NCBI RefSeq assembly: GCF_000255135.1
Contig: NC_016751.1
Location: 744,001 to 808,000, forward strand
DNA length: 64,000 nucleotides
Reading direction: 5' to 3'
Source of the DNA: Marinitoga piezophila KA3
GTDB taxonomy: Bacteria; Thermotogota; Thermotogae; Petrotogales; Petrotogaceae
Shown here: piece by piece, positions 43,775 to 53,670 of the stretch
Numbering within the stretch: the first letter of the stretch is position 1
How the letters are laid out: every line of letters begins with the position of its first letter
The notes under the pieces: generated by a model
Seen by the model: only the letters and a program-made list of their open reading frames with translations
Databases searched by the model: none
Told to the model about the DNA's origin: nothing
Translations under genes and position numbers: made by a program

Positions 43775-45805
43775 TTATTCAACAAGATATATTTTAGCTT
43801 CTCCTGGATTTAATGTTATATTCAACCATGCCCCTTCATCCCATTTGAATTCACAGCGCCTATAATTTTCCAGTAAAAGGCTTATTTTATGATGTCCTCG
43901 CCATGTATGATACCCTAAATCATATGCAAAATTTACAGACTTATCAAAATTAAGGTTTACAGGTATTAATAATCCTTTATTTCCATCCCAATAGAATATT
44001 GAAAATACTTTATCCATATGATCGGTATATCTGAAGTTGGATATATTTGCAATTAAATCTGCATGTTCTTTCTTTATTTTTCCCAATGCCACAAGCAATC
44101 TTACCATATGCCTGTCTGTATCCCAGTGAAGTGCATAATAATCAAAGAACGCAAGTTTTCCATAGAATTGATCTGTAGGTTCTAAGTATTTAAATCTTTC
44201 TTCTTCTGGTTTCTCAAAGTCAAGCCCTAAATTCATTGGCTGTTTTTCAAAAATTTCGCTTCCTGAATTTATAAATGTTATTCCATTTGGCATAAATGTA
44301 TTAACAACTGCAGAAAGTTTTGAGAATAATTCTCCGCCATCTCTTGTTACTGCCCTTGGAGAATCAGGTGTTTCCGCTGTTGCAAATGATGGAACAGATA
44401 ATGCTGGCATTATATCTCTTGTTGTTTTTATAAACCAGCTTTCTTTATGTCTTGGCTCTGCCCACCATGTATTCCCAAGAATCGCATCATATCCGCTATT
44501 TTTTGCCTTTATATGATTATCCATTGATAATTCTTCTGCTATTATTGCAAATGAAGGATCATAATTTTTCGCATTTGATATAATCTGATGTTCTAATTCT
44601 TTTGGAAGTGCATGTCCCATATCAAGTCTTGCGCCATCTATACCAAAATTTTTCTGGAAATATGGCATTATATTGGAAATCATTTCCCATAATCCCGAAT
44701 TTATTTCTTTTCCAGGAAATTTGCTGGATTTCACAACGTCATATAACACATATGGTGGTTGTTCCTGCGGATTTTCAAGATATTTTTCTGATTCTTCTGG
44801 ATGACTCATAAATAATCTTAAGAATGTAACATCATCCCATGTTGGTTGTGGATCATTTATCCAGTCAGAAAAACCTGGAACTGTAATAACCTTAAATTCT
44901 CTTACTATTTCTTCAAGAAAATCTGGATTATTTTTGTTTTTCTTTACAAAATTTTCCCATTTTTGCGGGTCTGTAATATTCGGTGCCCATCTAAATTTCT
45001 TTAAATGCCTTTTTACTTCTTCATTTGAATATAATACAGGCAAATTTTCAGCTGACGGTTGTTCAAAATCCAATCCTTCGATTTTTGGTGGTCCGTATGA
45101 GGATAATTCCTTTATATCAATCCAATAGAACCAATCTGGATGTTCAAGTATTAAATCATTATCCCTCGCAGCTGTTCTTGGAATAAAGTCAAGTATAACT
45201 CTCATGCCATACATATGCGCTGCTTCAACAAAGGCTGCAAATTCCTCATCTGCATTGAATTTTTCAAGAATAGGATCATGATAATCCTTTTCAACGTGAT
45301 GAAAACTCTTTACTGCATATGGAGAACCTACTTCACCTTTTTTAAATTTATTGCTTGATTGTGTAATTGGCAATAAATATATGGCATCTACATTGTATTG
45401 TTTTAAATATGGCAGCAGCGCTATCATCTTTAAAAATGTTCCACTTTCTTTAAATCCTAAATCATCAACAGGCATAAAAAATGGGGCATCTGCATTATGT
45501 TGATATGCTGTTGTCATTCTTACATGAGCACTATATACTATGGCTTTTTTTATCCATTCGCTGGATTTTTCTCCTGTTACTAAAGATAATGGTTTTGAAT
45601 AATCAATATTCTCATCTGCATTTTTCATAATTTTTTCAATTACTCTTGAAAAATATTCATAAGGATTTACTACAAACTTTCTCCCCCTGATTTTCACAAT
45701 TCCTTCATAATCATCAGGCATCCATCTTTTTGGTATGGCATAATTTGTCTTTCCCGAATCTATTTTTTCCTTTAAAAAAAGATAAAGATTCTTTAAATTT
45801 TTCAT
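43775..45805 (-). CDS. mmtA: Maltosyltransferase (GH13)
   Basis: This 676-residue cytoplasmic enzyme transfers maltosyl units between maltodextrins. The sequence follows the Thermotoga maritima maltosyltransferase along its length as I recall it: YAIPKRWMPD, VILDFIPRTAARDNDLI, HPDWFYWI, INDPQPTWDDVTFLRL, PPYVLYDVVKSSKFPGKE, IDGARLDMGHALPKEL (nucleophile Asp), IIAEELSMD (acid/base Glu) and AETPDSPRAVTRDGG. The start is set at the second of two adjacent ATGs, six bases after GGAGGG. The open frame continues upstream through a tRNA gene and is not coding there. Confidence 0.93.
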   Translation of the reverse strand: MKNLKNLYLFLKEKIDSGKTNYAIPKRWMPDDYEGIVKIRGRKFVVNPYEYFSRVIEKIMKNADENIDYSKPLSLVTGEKSSEWIKKAIVYSAHVRMTTAYQHNADAPFFMPVDDLGFKESGTFLKMIALLPYLKQYNVDAIYLLPITQSSNKFKKGEVGSPYAVKSFHHVEKDYHDPILEKFNADEEFAAFVEAAHMYGMRVILDFIPRTAARDNDLILEHPDWFYWIDIKELSSYGPPKIEGLDFEQPSAENLPVLYSNEEVKRHLKKFRWAPNITDPQKWENFVKKNKNNPDFLEEIVREFKVITVPGFSDWINDPQPTWDDVTFLRLFMSHPEESEKYLENPQEQPPYVLYDVVKSSKFPGKEINSGLWEMISNIMPYFQKNFGIDGARLDMGHALPKELEHQIISNAKNYDPSFAIIAEELSMDNHIKAKNSGYDAILGNTWWAEPRHKESWFIKTTRDIMPALSVPSFATAETPDSPRAVTRDGGELFSKLSAVVNTFMPNGITFINSGSEIFEKQPMNLGLDFEKPEEERFKYLEPTDQFYGKLAFFDYYALHWDTDRHMVRLLVALGKIKKEHADLIANISNFRYTDHMDKVFSIFYWDGNKGLLIPVNLNFDKSVNFAYDLGYHTWRGHHKISLLLENYRRCEFKWDEGAWLNITLNPGEAKIYLVE

Positions 45806-45844
45806 CATAAACCCTCCCAATAAAAATTTGAATATATAAAAAAA

Positions 45845-45935
45845 TGGCGGAGGCGGTGGGACTCGAACCCACACGAGGATATTATCCTCACCGGTTTTCG
45901 AGACCGGCTCCTTAGCCAATTCGGAACACGCCTCC
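45845..45935 (-). tRNA. tRNA-Ser (anticodon CGA)
   Basis: A 91-nt minus-strand cloverleaf with acceptor GGAGGCG/CGCCTCC and an encoded CCA. Anticodon loop CTCGAAA gives CGA. A long variable arm (GAGGATAATATCCTC) marks it as a class II tRNA. An extended -10 (TGATATAAT; TATAAT at 45947-45952) lies just upstream. It may be read through into mmtA, 40 bp downstream, as no terminator separates them. Confidence 0.96.
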
Positions 45936-46126
45936 GTTACATTTATATTATATCAGAAATAAGTTATTTATATTTGAAGGTATAATTAAATTTAAAATGT
46001 TAATTGCCTTATATCATAAATAATTAGCATCGAAAACTTAAAATTGCCTTTTTTAATGTTTGAAAAAAACTTCATATTTATTATAATATAATTTGTTTAA
46101 TAATTCAATAGATATGGAGGAATAAA

Positions 46127-47275
46127 ATGGAAGAAAAAGAAATTGTTCAAAAAACCAATCTTTTAGAACCCACACTTTTTGTTATTATTTCCCTTATCAT
46201 TTTTATTCCTGTAATGAATATTATGGGGGTTAGCAACTTTTTTAAAACTCTAATGTCTACAGCACATGATCTATTGTTGAATACTGTTTTCTTTATTATG
46301 GCAGTTGCTGTTTTAACAAGCGCTTTTGGTAACATCCTTTCAGAATTTGGCGTTGTATATCTATTGAATAAATTATTATCAAAATTAATGCGCCCTCTTT
46401 ACAACCTTCCAGGTGCAGCTTCACTTGGAATTTTAACAACATATCTATCTGACAATCCAGCTATTTTATCCCTTGCCCAGGATAAGCAATTTGTAAAGTA
46501 TTTTGAAAAATGGCAGATTCCCTTATTATGTAATTTAGGGACTTCTTTTGGAATGGGTTTAATAGTTACTACATTTATGATTGCTCAATCTTCTAATATG
46601 GGAACAAATCTTGTAGGTCCTGTATTATTAGGGAATTTGGGCGCTGTAATTGGAAGTATTATAAGTGTAAGAATTTTTTCAATTTATACTAAAAAATATT
46701 ATAAAAATAGTGAAAGTTTTAGCGGAACGGAAAATGTAAATTACTGGAATGCAACAAAAGGTGGTTATGTTTCACGTTTAATAGATGCTTTGCTTGAAGG
46801 TGGAAAAGTTGGGGTTGATCTTGGACTTTCTATAATACCTGGCGTTTTAATTATAAGTACAATGGTTATGATGTTCACAAACGGTCCAAAAGATCCTTCA
46901 ATTGGATATCAAGGTTTGCCTTATGAAGGTGTTCCTGTTTTACAGTGGATTGGCGAAAGATTGGAATTTATACTAAATTTCCTTTTTGGATTTAAATCAC
47001 CAAAGTTAATCGCATTTCCTTTGACATCTCTTGGTTCAACAGGTGCCGCATTGGCTTTAGTGCCAAGATTTATTGAATCAAACTCCATAACCGCAAATGA
47101 TATTGCGGTTTTAACCTCAATAGGAATGACATGGAGCGGCTATCTTTCAACACATATTGCAATGATGGATTCTTTAAAAGCAAGAAAACTTGCAAGTAAA
47201 GCTATTCTTTCTCATACAATCGCCGGTATACTTGCCGGGTTTATTACTCATCTTTTATATGTGCTAATTTTCTGA
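46127..47275 (+). CDS. Gate-domain (nucleoside-recognition family) membrane protein
   Basis: This 382-residue protein has about nine hydrophobic segments. It shows two Gate-like halves: one begins near MSTAHDLLLNTVFFIMAVAVLTSAFGNILSEFG and the other near ALLEGGKVGVDLGLSIIPGVLIIST. These resemble the nucleoside recognition domains of SpmA/SpmB and CNT-type carriers. Conserved LSDNPAILSLAQD and LTSLGSTGAALALVPRF lie between. It probably moves a small solute, not identified. GGAGG precedes ATG. A terminator about 120 bp downstream (47394-47429) would end its transcript. Confidence 0.8.
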   Translation: MEEKEIVQKTNLLEPTLFVIISLIIFIPVMNIMGVSNFFKTLMSTAHDLLLNTVFFIMAVAVLTSAFGNILSEFGVVYLLNKLLSKLMRPLYNLPGAASLGILTTYLSDNPAILSLAQDKQFVKYFEKWQIPLLCNLGTSFGMGLIVTTFMIAQSSNMGTNLVGPVLLGNLGAVIGSIISVRIFSIYTKKYYKNSESFSGTENVNYWNATKGGYVSRLIDALLEGGKVGVDLGLSIIPGVLIISTMVMMFTNGPKDPSIGYQGLPYEGVPVLQWIGERLEFILNFLFGFKSPKLIAFPLTSLGSTGAALALVPRFIESNSITANDIAVLTSIGMTWSGYLSTHIAMMDSLKARKLASKAILSHTIAGILAGFITHLLYVLIF

Positions 47276-47393
47276 TTTTTTATTTTCAAAAGCTTTCGTA
47301 ATTACAAAAGCTATTAAAGCAAAAATAAAAAATATCAATAATGTTATGGAAATTCCTTCCAGAGAGTCAATAATAGTTCTTAAAATTTCAAGT

Positions 47394-47429
47394 ATCCATC
47401 TCTCAGAGGTTAGGGAGATGGATTTTTTT
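47394..47429 (+). terminator. Terminator downstream of the Gate-domain gene
   Basis: An 11-bp stem ATCCATCTCTC/GGGAGATGGAT with one G-T pair, an 8-base loop and seven Ts. Confidence 0.88.
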
Positions 47430-47635
47430 AATTATACCTCTTTTAAATGTAAATACTTCATTGAGAATGAATTAAATTTTTCTTTCTATTATAGAAATCA
47501 AATTGTAACATTAAATTTTCCAGGTTCTCACATTTTGTTCAATAGAATTCATGAAAAAAAAGAATTTTTATAGTATACTAGACATGTATTTTTTATGTTA
47601 ATTCATTAAACAAGGATTATATCTAAACTAATAAA

Positions 47636-47689
47636 AGATTATAGCAAAAAGGGGATGGAGCTATAATCTACGATATTTTTTTATTTTTT
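47636..47689 (+). terminator. Hairpin with T tracts in the ffh leader
   Basis: AGATTATAGC/GCTATAATCT with a 14-base loop (AAAAAGGGGATGGA) is followed after six bases by two long T runs. It lies 56 bp before ffh, so it is either an attenuator of ffh or the end of a short upstream RNA. Confidence 0.6.
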
Positions 47690-47724
47690 ATAGATTTATA
47701 AGTAATCCGCCGGAGGTGTCTGTT

Positions 47725-49053
47725 TTGTTTGATAGCATACAAAAAAAATTATCAAAAGCTTTTAAAAACTTAAAAGGACAGGGAAAATTATCAGAAAAAA
47801 ATATAAAAGATGCTGTTAGAGAAGTAAAAATGTCTCTTCTTGAGGCGGATGTTAATTATAAGGTTGTAAAGGACTTTGTTGAAAGAGTAAAAGAAAAAGC
47901 TCTTGGTAAAGAAGTTCTTGAAAGTTTAACCCCTGACCAGGAATTTATAAGAATTGTTAGAGATGAATTAATCGAATTAATGGGTGGAAATGAAAAACCA
48001 AAGTTAAATATTTCAAAAAGACCTGGTTATATAATGCTTGTAGGGCTTCAGGGAAGCGGTAAAACTACACATGCAGCAAAACTTGCTAAATATTTTAAAA
48101 AACAGGGAAAGTCCCCTTTACTTGTTGCTGCTGATACTTACAGACCCGCAGCTATTGATCAATTAGTACAGTTAGGCGAAAGCATTGGTGTTCCTGTATT
48201 TACCGGCGATAGAAAGAATGCTGTAAATATAGTTAAAGAAGCTATGGACTATGCAGAAAAATTGTTGCATGATATTGTAATACTCGATACTGCCGGTCGA
48301 TTACATATAGACGAGGAAATGATGAATGAATTAGTTGAAATAAAAAAACTCGTTGAACCTGATGAAATCTTAATGGTTGTAGATGCAATGATTGGTCAGG
48401 ATGCTGTTAATTCCGCAAAAGAATTCAATGATAGGCTTGAATTAGATGGATTTATTGTCACTAAACTTGACGGTGACGCAAGAGGCGGGGTTATCATTTC
48501 CATTAGACAGATAACTAACAAACCTATTAAATTTGTTGGTGTTGGTGAAAAGGTTGATGACCTTGAACTCTTCTATCCAGATAGATATGCAAGTAGAATT
48601 CTTGGAATGGGTGATGTTCTTTCATTAATTGAAAAGGTTGAAACTGAAATTGATAAAGAAAAGGCTGAAGAGGCTGCTAATAAGTTTCTTGAAGGAAAAT
48701 TTGATTTAAATGATTTTCTTGAACAGATTCAACAAATAAGAAAATTAGGTCCTCTTTCAAAAATTCTTGAAATGATACCAGGAATTCCAAAAGAAGGTAT
48801 AGATTTTAACAAAGGTGAAGAAGAATTGAAAAAGATTGAAGCTATAATAAATTCTATGACAAAAGAGGAAAGAAGAAAGCCAAGAATTATAAATTATTCA
48901 AGAAAACAGAGAATTGCAAAAGGTAGCGGAACTACTTTACAGGATATAAATAAGCTTCTTAAATCTTATGAACAGATGAAAAAGATGATGAAGCAGGTAA
49001 AAAAGATGAAAAATAAAAAGTCTTTATTTGGAAAAATGCCATTTGGATTTTAA
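47725..49053 (+). CDS. ffh: Signal recognition particle GTPase Ffh
   Basis: This 442-residue protein binds SRP RNA and signal sequences and delivers ribosomes to FtsY. The NG domain has GLQGSGKTTHAAKLA, DTYRPAAIDQL, DTAGRL and TKLDGDARGG. The M domain (from about 300) contains KLGPLSKILEMIPG, SRKQRIAKGSG and methionine-rich helices with MKKMMKQVKKMKNKK. TTG 47725 is chosen because GGAGGTG lies 6 bases upstream and it gives the usual MFDSIQKKLSKAF start; a GTG at 47716 overlaps the ribosome site. Confidence 0.95.
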   Translation: MFDSIQKKLSKAFKNLKGQGKLSEKNIKDAVREVKMSLLEADVNYKVVKDFVERVKEKALGKEVLESLTPDQEFIRIVRDELIELMGGNEKPKLNISKRPGYIMLVGLQGSGKTTHAAKLAKYFKKQGKSPLLVAADTYRPAAIDQLVQLGESIGVPVFTGDRKNAVNIVKEAMDYAEKLLHDIVILDTAGRLHIDEEMMNELVEIKKLVEPDEILMVVDAMIGQDAVNSAKEFNDRLELDGFIVTKLDGDARGGVIISIRQITNKPIKFVGVGEKVDDLELFYPDRYASRILGMGDVLSLIEKVETEIDKEKAEEAANKFLEGKFDLNDFLEQIQQIRKLGPLSKILEMIPGIPKEGIDFNKGEEELKKIEAIINSMTKEERRKPRIINYSRKQRIAKGSGTTLQDINKLLKSYEQMKKMMKQVKKMKNKKSLFGKMPFGF

Positions 49054-49103
49054 TTAGAAAATTAAAATAAAAAACTAAAAAACTCAGGAGGTGTATTTTT
49101 AGC

Positions 49104-49379
49104 ATGGTAAAGATAAGATTGAACAGGATGGGAAGAAGACATAGACCTTTTTACAGAATTGTAGTAGTTGATTCAAGGGAAAAAAGAAGTGGAAAGTATA
49201 TTGAATCATTAGGATTTTATGATCCACTAAGAGAAAACGACACTTTCAAAGTTGATGTTGATAAAGCTGTAGAATGGATTTTAAAAGGTGCACAACCAAC
49301 AGAAACAGCAAGATCAATATTATCAAAAGCTGGAGTAATGAAAAAGGTACACGAAATAAAATTTGAAAAGAAAGCTTAA
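49104..49379 (+). CDS. rpsP: 30S ribosomal protein S16
   Basis: This 91-residue protein begins [25 protein letters not shown], the S16 signature, with [12 protein letters not shown] and [16 protein letters not shown] later. AGGAGGTG precedes ATG. It is the first gene of the conserved rpsP-khpA-rimM-trmD-rplS run, 50 bp after ffh. Confidence 0.97.
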   Translation: MVKIRLNRMGRRHRPFYRIVVVDSREKRSGKYIESLGFYDPLRENDTFKVDVDKAVEWILKGAQPTETARSILSKAGVMKKVHEIKFEKKA

Positions 49380-49398
49380 TGCCACAGGAGGCATATAA

Positions 49399-49629
49399 AT
49401 GAAAGAATTATTAGAAACCATAATTAAAGGAATAGTAAAAAATCCTGACGCTGTTAAGATTACTGAATCAAAAAACGGTGATGAAATAATATTTGAAATA
49501 CATACAGATCCAGCAGATGTTGGACAAATTATAGGTAAAGACGGAAGAACTATTAAATCAATAAATACATTATTAACAGCTGCTAAAAAGGACGAAAACA
49601 CTAAATTCCTTTTAAAGGTAATCAGGTGA
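49399..49629 (+). CDS. khpA: KH-domain RNA-binding protein KhpA
   Basis: This 76-residue protein is a single KH domain with the GxxG loop in IIGKDGRTIKSINTLLTA. KhpA usually pairs with KhpB and acts on RNA during cell division and envelope growth. Its place between rpsP and rimM is conserved in many bacteria. Ribosome site AGGAGG. Confidence 0.95.
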   Translation: MKELLETIIKGIVKNPDAVKITESKNGDEIIFEIHTDPADVGQIIGKDGRTIKSINTLLTAAKKDENTKFLLKVIR

Positions 49630-49633
49630 TAAG

Positions 49634-50171
49634 ATGAAGAGGTTAGAAGACCTCTTGAAGGATAGAATAGCTATTGGTGAAATATCCAATACTCATGGAT
49701 TAGATGGAAGAATGAAATTATTTCCTCTATCAAATGAGGAAAGTTTGTTTGAAAATTTAACAGATGTATTATTATACAATCCTAAAACAAGAAAATTTCT
49801 GTATGCAAAGATAACCGAAATAAAAAAAGCAAATAAACTGTATATTATCAGGATTGCTGGTGTGGAAAATATAGCCAGCGCACAAAGATATAAGGATTTT
49901 GTAATATATATAAATAAAAACGAATTACCGGAATTAAATGATGATGAATTCTATTATTTTGAACTTCTTGGCAAGAATGTTTATTATGAAGATGGAGAAT
50001 ATATTGGAAAAATAAAGGATATTCTCGAAACAGGTGCCAATGAGGTTTTGATCATTGAAAATCAAATAAACAAATATGAAAAAGACGAAACCTTATATCC
50101 TTTATTAAAAGAAAATCTCATTTCTTTTAATAAAGAAAAAGATGATATTACAGTAAAGAGATTGGAATGGT

Positions 50172-50200
<29 letters not shown>
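49634..50200 (+). CDS. rimM: Ribosome maturation factor RimM
   Basis: This 188-residue factor helps 30S head assembly and binds S19. The N-terminal beta barrel begins IAIGEISNTHGLDGRMKLFPLS. The PRC-like C-terminal domain has ELLGKNVYYEDGEYIGKIKDILETGANEVLII. It starts five bases after khpA and overlaps trmD by 29 bp. Confidence 0.94.
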
Positions 50201-51489
<1,289 letters not shown>

Positions 51490-51519
51490 GAATAAAAATA
51501 TACTCAAGGAGGGTTTAAC

Positions 51520-51867
51520 ATGGATCAGTATATCAGAGCCATTGAAAAAGAATATATAAGAGAAGACATTCCAGAATTCAGACCAGGAGATACAGTAAGA
51601 GTTTATGTTAAAGTTGTTGAAGGCGGAAGAGAAAGAGTACAGGCTTATGAAGGCATTGTTATAAAAATCAAAGGTGGCGGAATGGGAAAAACATTCACTG
51701 TTAGAAGAATAGGAGCTAACGGTATAGGTGTTGAAAGAATATTCCCAATGCACTCACCAGCAATTGAAAAGATTCAGGTTGTAAGAAAAGGTAAAGTAAG
51801 AAGAGCAAAACTTTACTACTTAAGAAATATCAGAGGTAAGATTAAGATCAAGGAGAGAAGGGACTGA
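51520..51867 (+). CDS. rplS: 50S ribosomal protein L19
   Basis: This 115-residue protein has the L19 core: [66 protein letters not shown] and KLYYLR. GGAGGG precedes ATG. The lepB start follows after two bases. Confidence 0.97.
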   Translation: MDQYIRAIEKEYIREDIPEFRPGDTVRVYVKVVEGGRERVQAYEGIVIKIKGGGMGKTFTVRRIGANGIGVERIFPMHSPAIEKIQVVRKGKVRRAKLYYLRNIRGKIKIKERRD

Positions 51868-51869
51868 TC

Positions 51870-52805
51870 TTGCCTAACGACGATTTAAAGAAAAAAATAA
51901 AAAAGGAAACCTATGAGTGGATTAATGCACTCATATATGCGGTAATATTCGGAACAATTATACGTTTATTTGTATTTGAAACAATGATGGTTCCAACTCC
52001 TTCTATGGTGCCTACCATAAAGGAGTTGGACCGTTTATTCATTGAAAAAATTACATATGATTATAAAGAACCTCAAAAAGGAGATATAATAGTTTTCTGG
52101 ACACCTTTTGTTGATAAAAGTGCAGAAAAAAAACTTGGTCCATTTGATAAATTTATGGATTCATTTGCTCCAAAGGAATTTAATGGTCATGTAAAATATG
52201 TAAAAAGGCTTGTAGGTACTCCAGGAGATACATTAGAATTAATTCCTGATACTGAAATATGGGAAAAAATAAAAAATGATAAAGATTTTCAACTCCCATA
52301 TTGGCTGGAAAAGATTATAAATTATTATGGCGGTGCCGACAAAGTTCCAAAAAGTGTAAAAGATTCAGTGGCAAGATTATATGTTAATGGAAAGATTCCA
52401 GAAGGATTTGAAAACAGATATTATTATATAGACGGTATTTTTGCCTCAAAGAATTATTATAAATATATGGCATATCCTGAAAGATATAGCAGCGATATAT
52501 ATCGTGAGTTCACTGAATTAAGAAAGCCTATGTTTGATCTTGGTGCTTTTAGATATTACAATAAAACGTTAGATTACACTGCATATTATGAAAAATATCT
52601 TGCAAAAATAGACTATAATAAATATTTCATTGAAGAAAACGGCCATGTTAAGATTATACTTCCAGAAGGATTCTATTTCTTTATGGGAGATAATACAACA
52701 GAAAGTTTTGATAGCAGATATTTTGGTATAGTACCAGGAAAAAATATCATTGGAAGACCTTTTTTAAGAATATGGCCATTAAGCAGATTTGGCTCCGTAA
52801 AATAA
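51870..52805 (+). CDS. lepB: Signal peptidase I
   Basis: This 311-residue membrane protease removes signal peptides. One N-terminal helix (about 17-37) precedes box B with nucleophile Ser45 (PTPSMVPT). The general base Lys112 lies in YVKRLVGTPGD, and box E GDNTTESFDSRYFG is near the end. A long insertion of about 130 residues lies between box D and box E. Its abundance of exported proteins in this window makes it a central partner. The start is TTG, since the next methionine would delete the membrane anchor. Confidence 0.93.
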   Translation: MPNDDLKKKIKKETYEWINALIYAVIFGTIIRLFVFETMMVPTPSMVPTIKELDRLFIEKITYDYKEPQKGDIIVFWTPFVDKSAEKKLGPFDKFMDSFAPKEFNGHVKYVKRLVGTPGDTLELIPDTEIWEKIKNDKDFQLPYWLEKIINYYGGADKVPKSVKDSVARLYVNGKIPEGFENRYYYIDGIFASKNYYKYMAYPERYSSDIYREFTELRKPMFDLGAFRYYNKTLDYTAYYEKYLAKIDYNKYFIEENGHVKIILPEGFYFFMGDNTTESFDSRYFGIVPGKNIIGRPFLRIWPLSRFGSVK

Positions 52806-52810
52806 ACCAA

Positions 52811-52833
52811 AAACCGCCCATTAAGGGCGGTTT
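52811..52833 (+). terminator. Hairpin after lepB
   Basis: AAACCGCCC/GGGCGGTTT with loop ATTAA, followed by only a short T run. It may also act as the 3' terminator of the convergent tRNA-Ser. Confidence 0.7.
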
Positions 52834-52838
52834 ATTAT

Positions 52839-52927
52839 TGGCGGAGACGGTGGGACTCGAACCCACACGGGGCGTCAACCCCATCGGTTTTCAAGACCGA
52901 CGCCTTAGCCAATTAGGCTACGTCTCC
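52839..52927 (-). tRNA. tRNA-Ser (anticodon TGA)
   Basis: An 89-nt class II tRNA with acceptor GGAGACG/CGTCTCC, encoded CCA, anticodon loop CTTGAAA (TGA) and a long variable arm (GGGGTTGACGCCCC). It is antisense to the flanking genes and has its own promoter. Confidence 0.96.
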
Positions 52928-52934
52928 GAGAATT

Positions 52935-52963
52935 ATTATACCACATCAGGAGGTATTAGTCAA
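52935..52963 (-). promoter_or_regulatory. tRNA-Ser(TGA) promoter
   Basis: TTGACT (52958-52963), 17 bp, TATAAT (52935-52940) with extended TGG on the minus strand. The -35 ends on the first base of the rsmG start codon, and the rsmG ribosome site lies in the spacer. Confidence 0.82.
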
Positions 52964-53670
52964 TGAATTTTATGTTGAGAGTTCTTGAAAAATATGAAAT
53001 TTTCTTGAATGAAAATTCATATAAAAAGCTGGAATCCTTTATTGAGTTAATAATAAATTACCCCGTTAATCTTACAGCAATAAAAGATAAAGAAGAGGCT
53101 TCAAAACATTTGATAATTGATAGTATTTTTCCTTTTGAAAAATATTATCAATTAAAAGATAATATGAAAATGATTGATATTGGCACAGGTGGTGGCATCC
53201 CTGGAATTCCTTTAAGCATTATATATAACAATGTTGATTTTACTTTGCTCGATAGCATTGAAAAGAAAATAAATGCCGTGAAATATTTTATAAAAACTCT
53301 CAATATCAATAATGCAAATTCTGTTAATTCTCGTGTAGAGTTATTTTCCAAAGAACATAGAGAAGAATATGATTATGCAACTGCCAAGGCTGTTTCAAGA
53401 AGCGATATACTTCTTGAGTATGCAGCGCCTCTTTTAAAGATAGGTGGAATGTTATTCCTATATAAAGGTCCAACATATATTACTGAAGAAAAAAAATATC
53501 TTGAAATTGCAGCAGAAAAAATAGGATTTAAAATAGAAAAAGAAATTAATTATCAATTGTTTGATAAGGAAAGATACTTTATCATATTGAAAAAAGAAAT
53601 AGAGACGCCTAAAAAATATCCACGAAAAGTTGGTATGGCTGTAAGAAAACCTTTGGGAGGTATTTTATGA
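52963..53670 (+). CDS. rsmG: 16S rRNA (guanine-527-N7)-methyltransferase
   Basis: This 235-residue SAM enzyme acts on G527 in the 530 loop. It shows the GidB pattern: NLTAIKDKEEASKHLIIDS, MIDIGTGGGIPGIPLSI (SAM site), FTLLDSIEKKINAVKYF and ATAKAVSRSDILLEYAAPLLK. AGGAGGT precedes ATG. Its own promoter is not obvious; it overlaps lipM by four bases downstream. Confidence 0.94.
   Translation: MNFMLRVLEKYEIFLNENSYKKLESFIELIINYPVNLTAIKDKEEASKHLIIDSIFPFEKYYQLKDNMKMIDIGTGGGIPGIPLSIIYNNVDFTLLDSIEKKINAVKYFIKTLNINNANSVNSRVELFSKEHREEYDYATAKAVSRSDILLEYAAPLLKIGGMLFLYKGPTYITEEKKYLEIAAEKIGFKIEKEINYQLFDKERYFIILKKEIETPKKYPRKVGMAVRKPLGGIL

Larger units (their letters stand above)
47276..47711. other. Gene-poor interval before ffh
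   Basis: About 430 bp without a convincing gene. It holds the terminator of the Gate-domain gene (47394-47429), a -10-like TATACT at about 47572, and a second hairpin with T tracts ahead of ffh (47636-47689). A plus-strand frame of 75 codons at 47346-47573 crosses the first terminator and has no ribosome site, so I do not call it. A minus-strand frame over 47275-47420 resembles a membrane helix but has no ATG. Confidence 0.6.

Noticed and set aside
45806-45919. N-terminal extension of mmtA by about 38 residues
   Set aside because: The open frame runs through tRNA-Ser; the ribosome site and homologous start lie at 45805.
47346-47573. 75-codon plus-strand frame after the Gate-domain gene
   Set aside because: It crosses a strong terminator, has no ribosome site and no recognisable motif.
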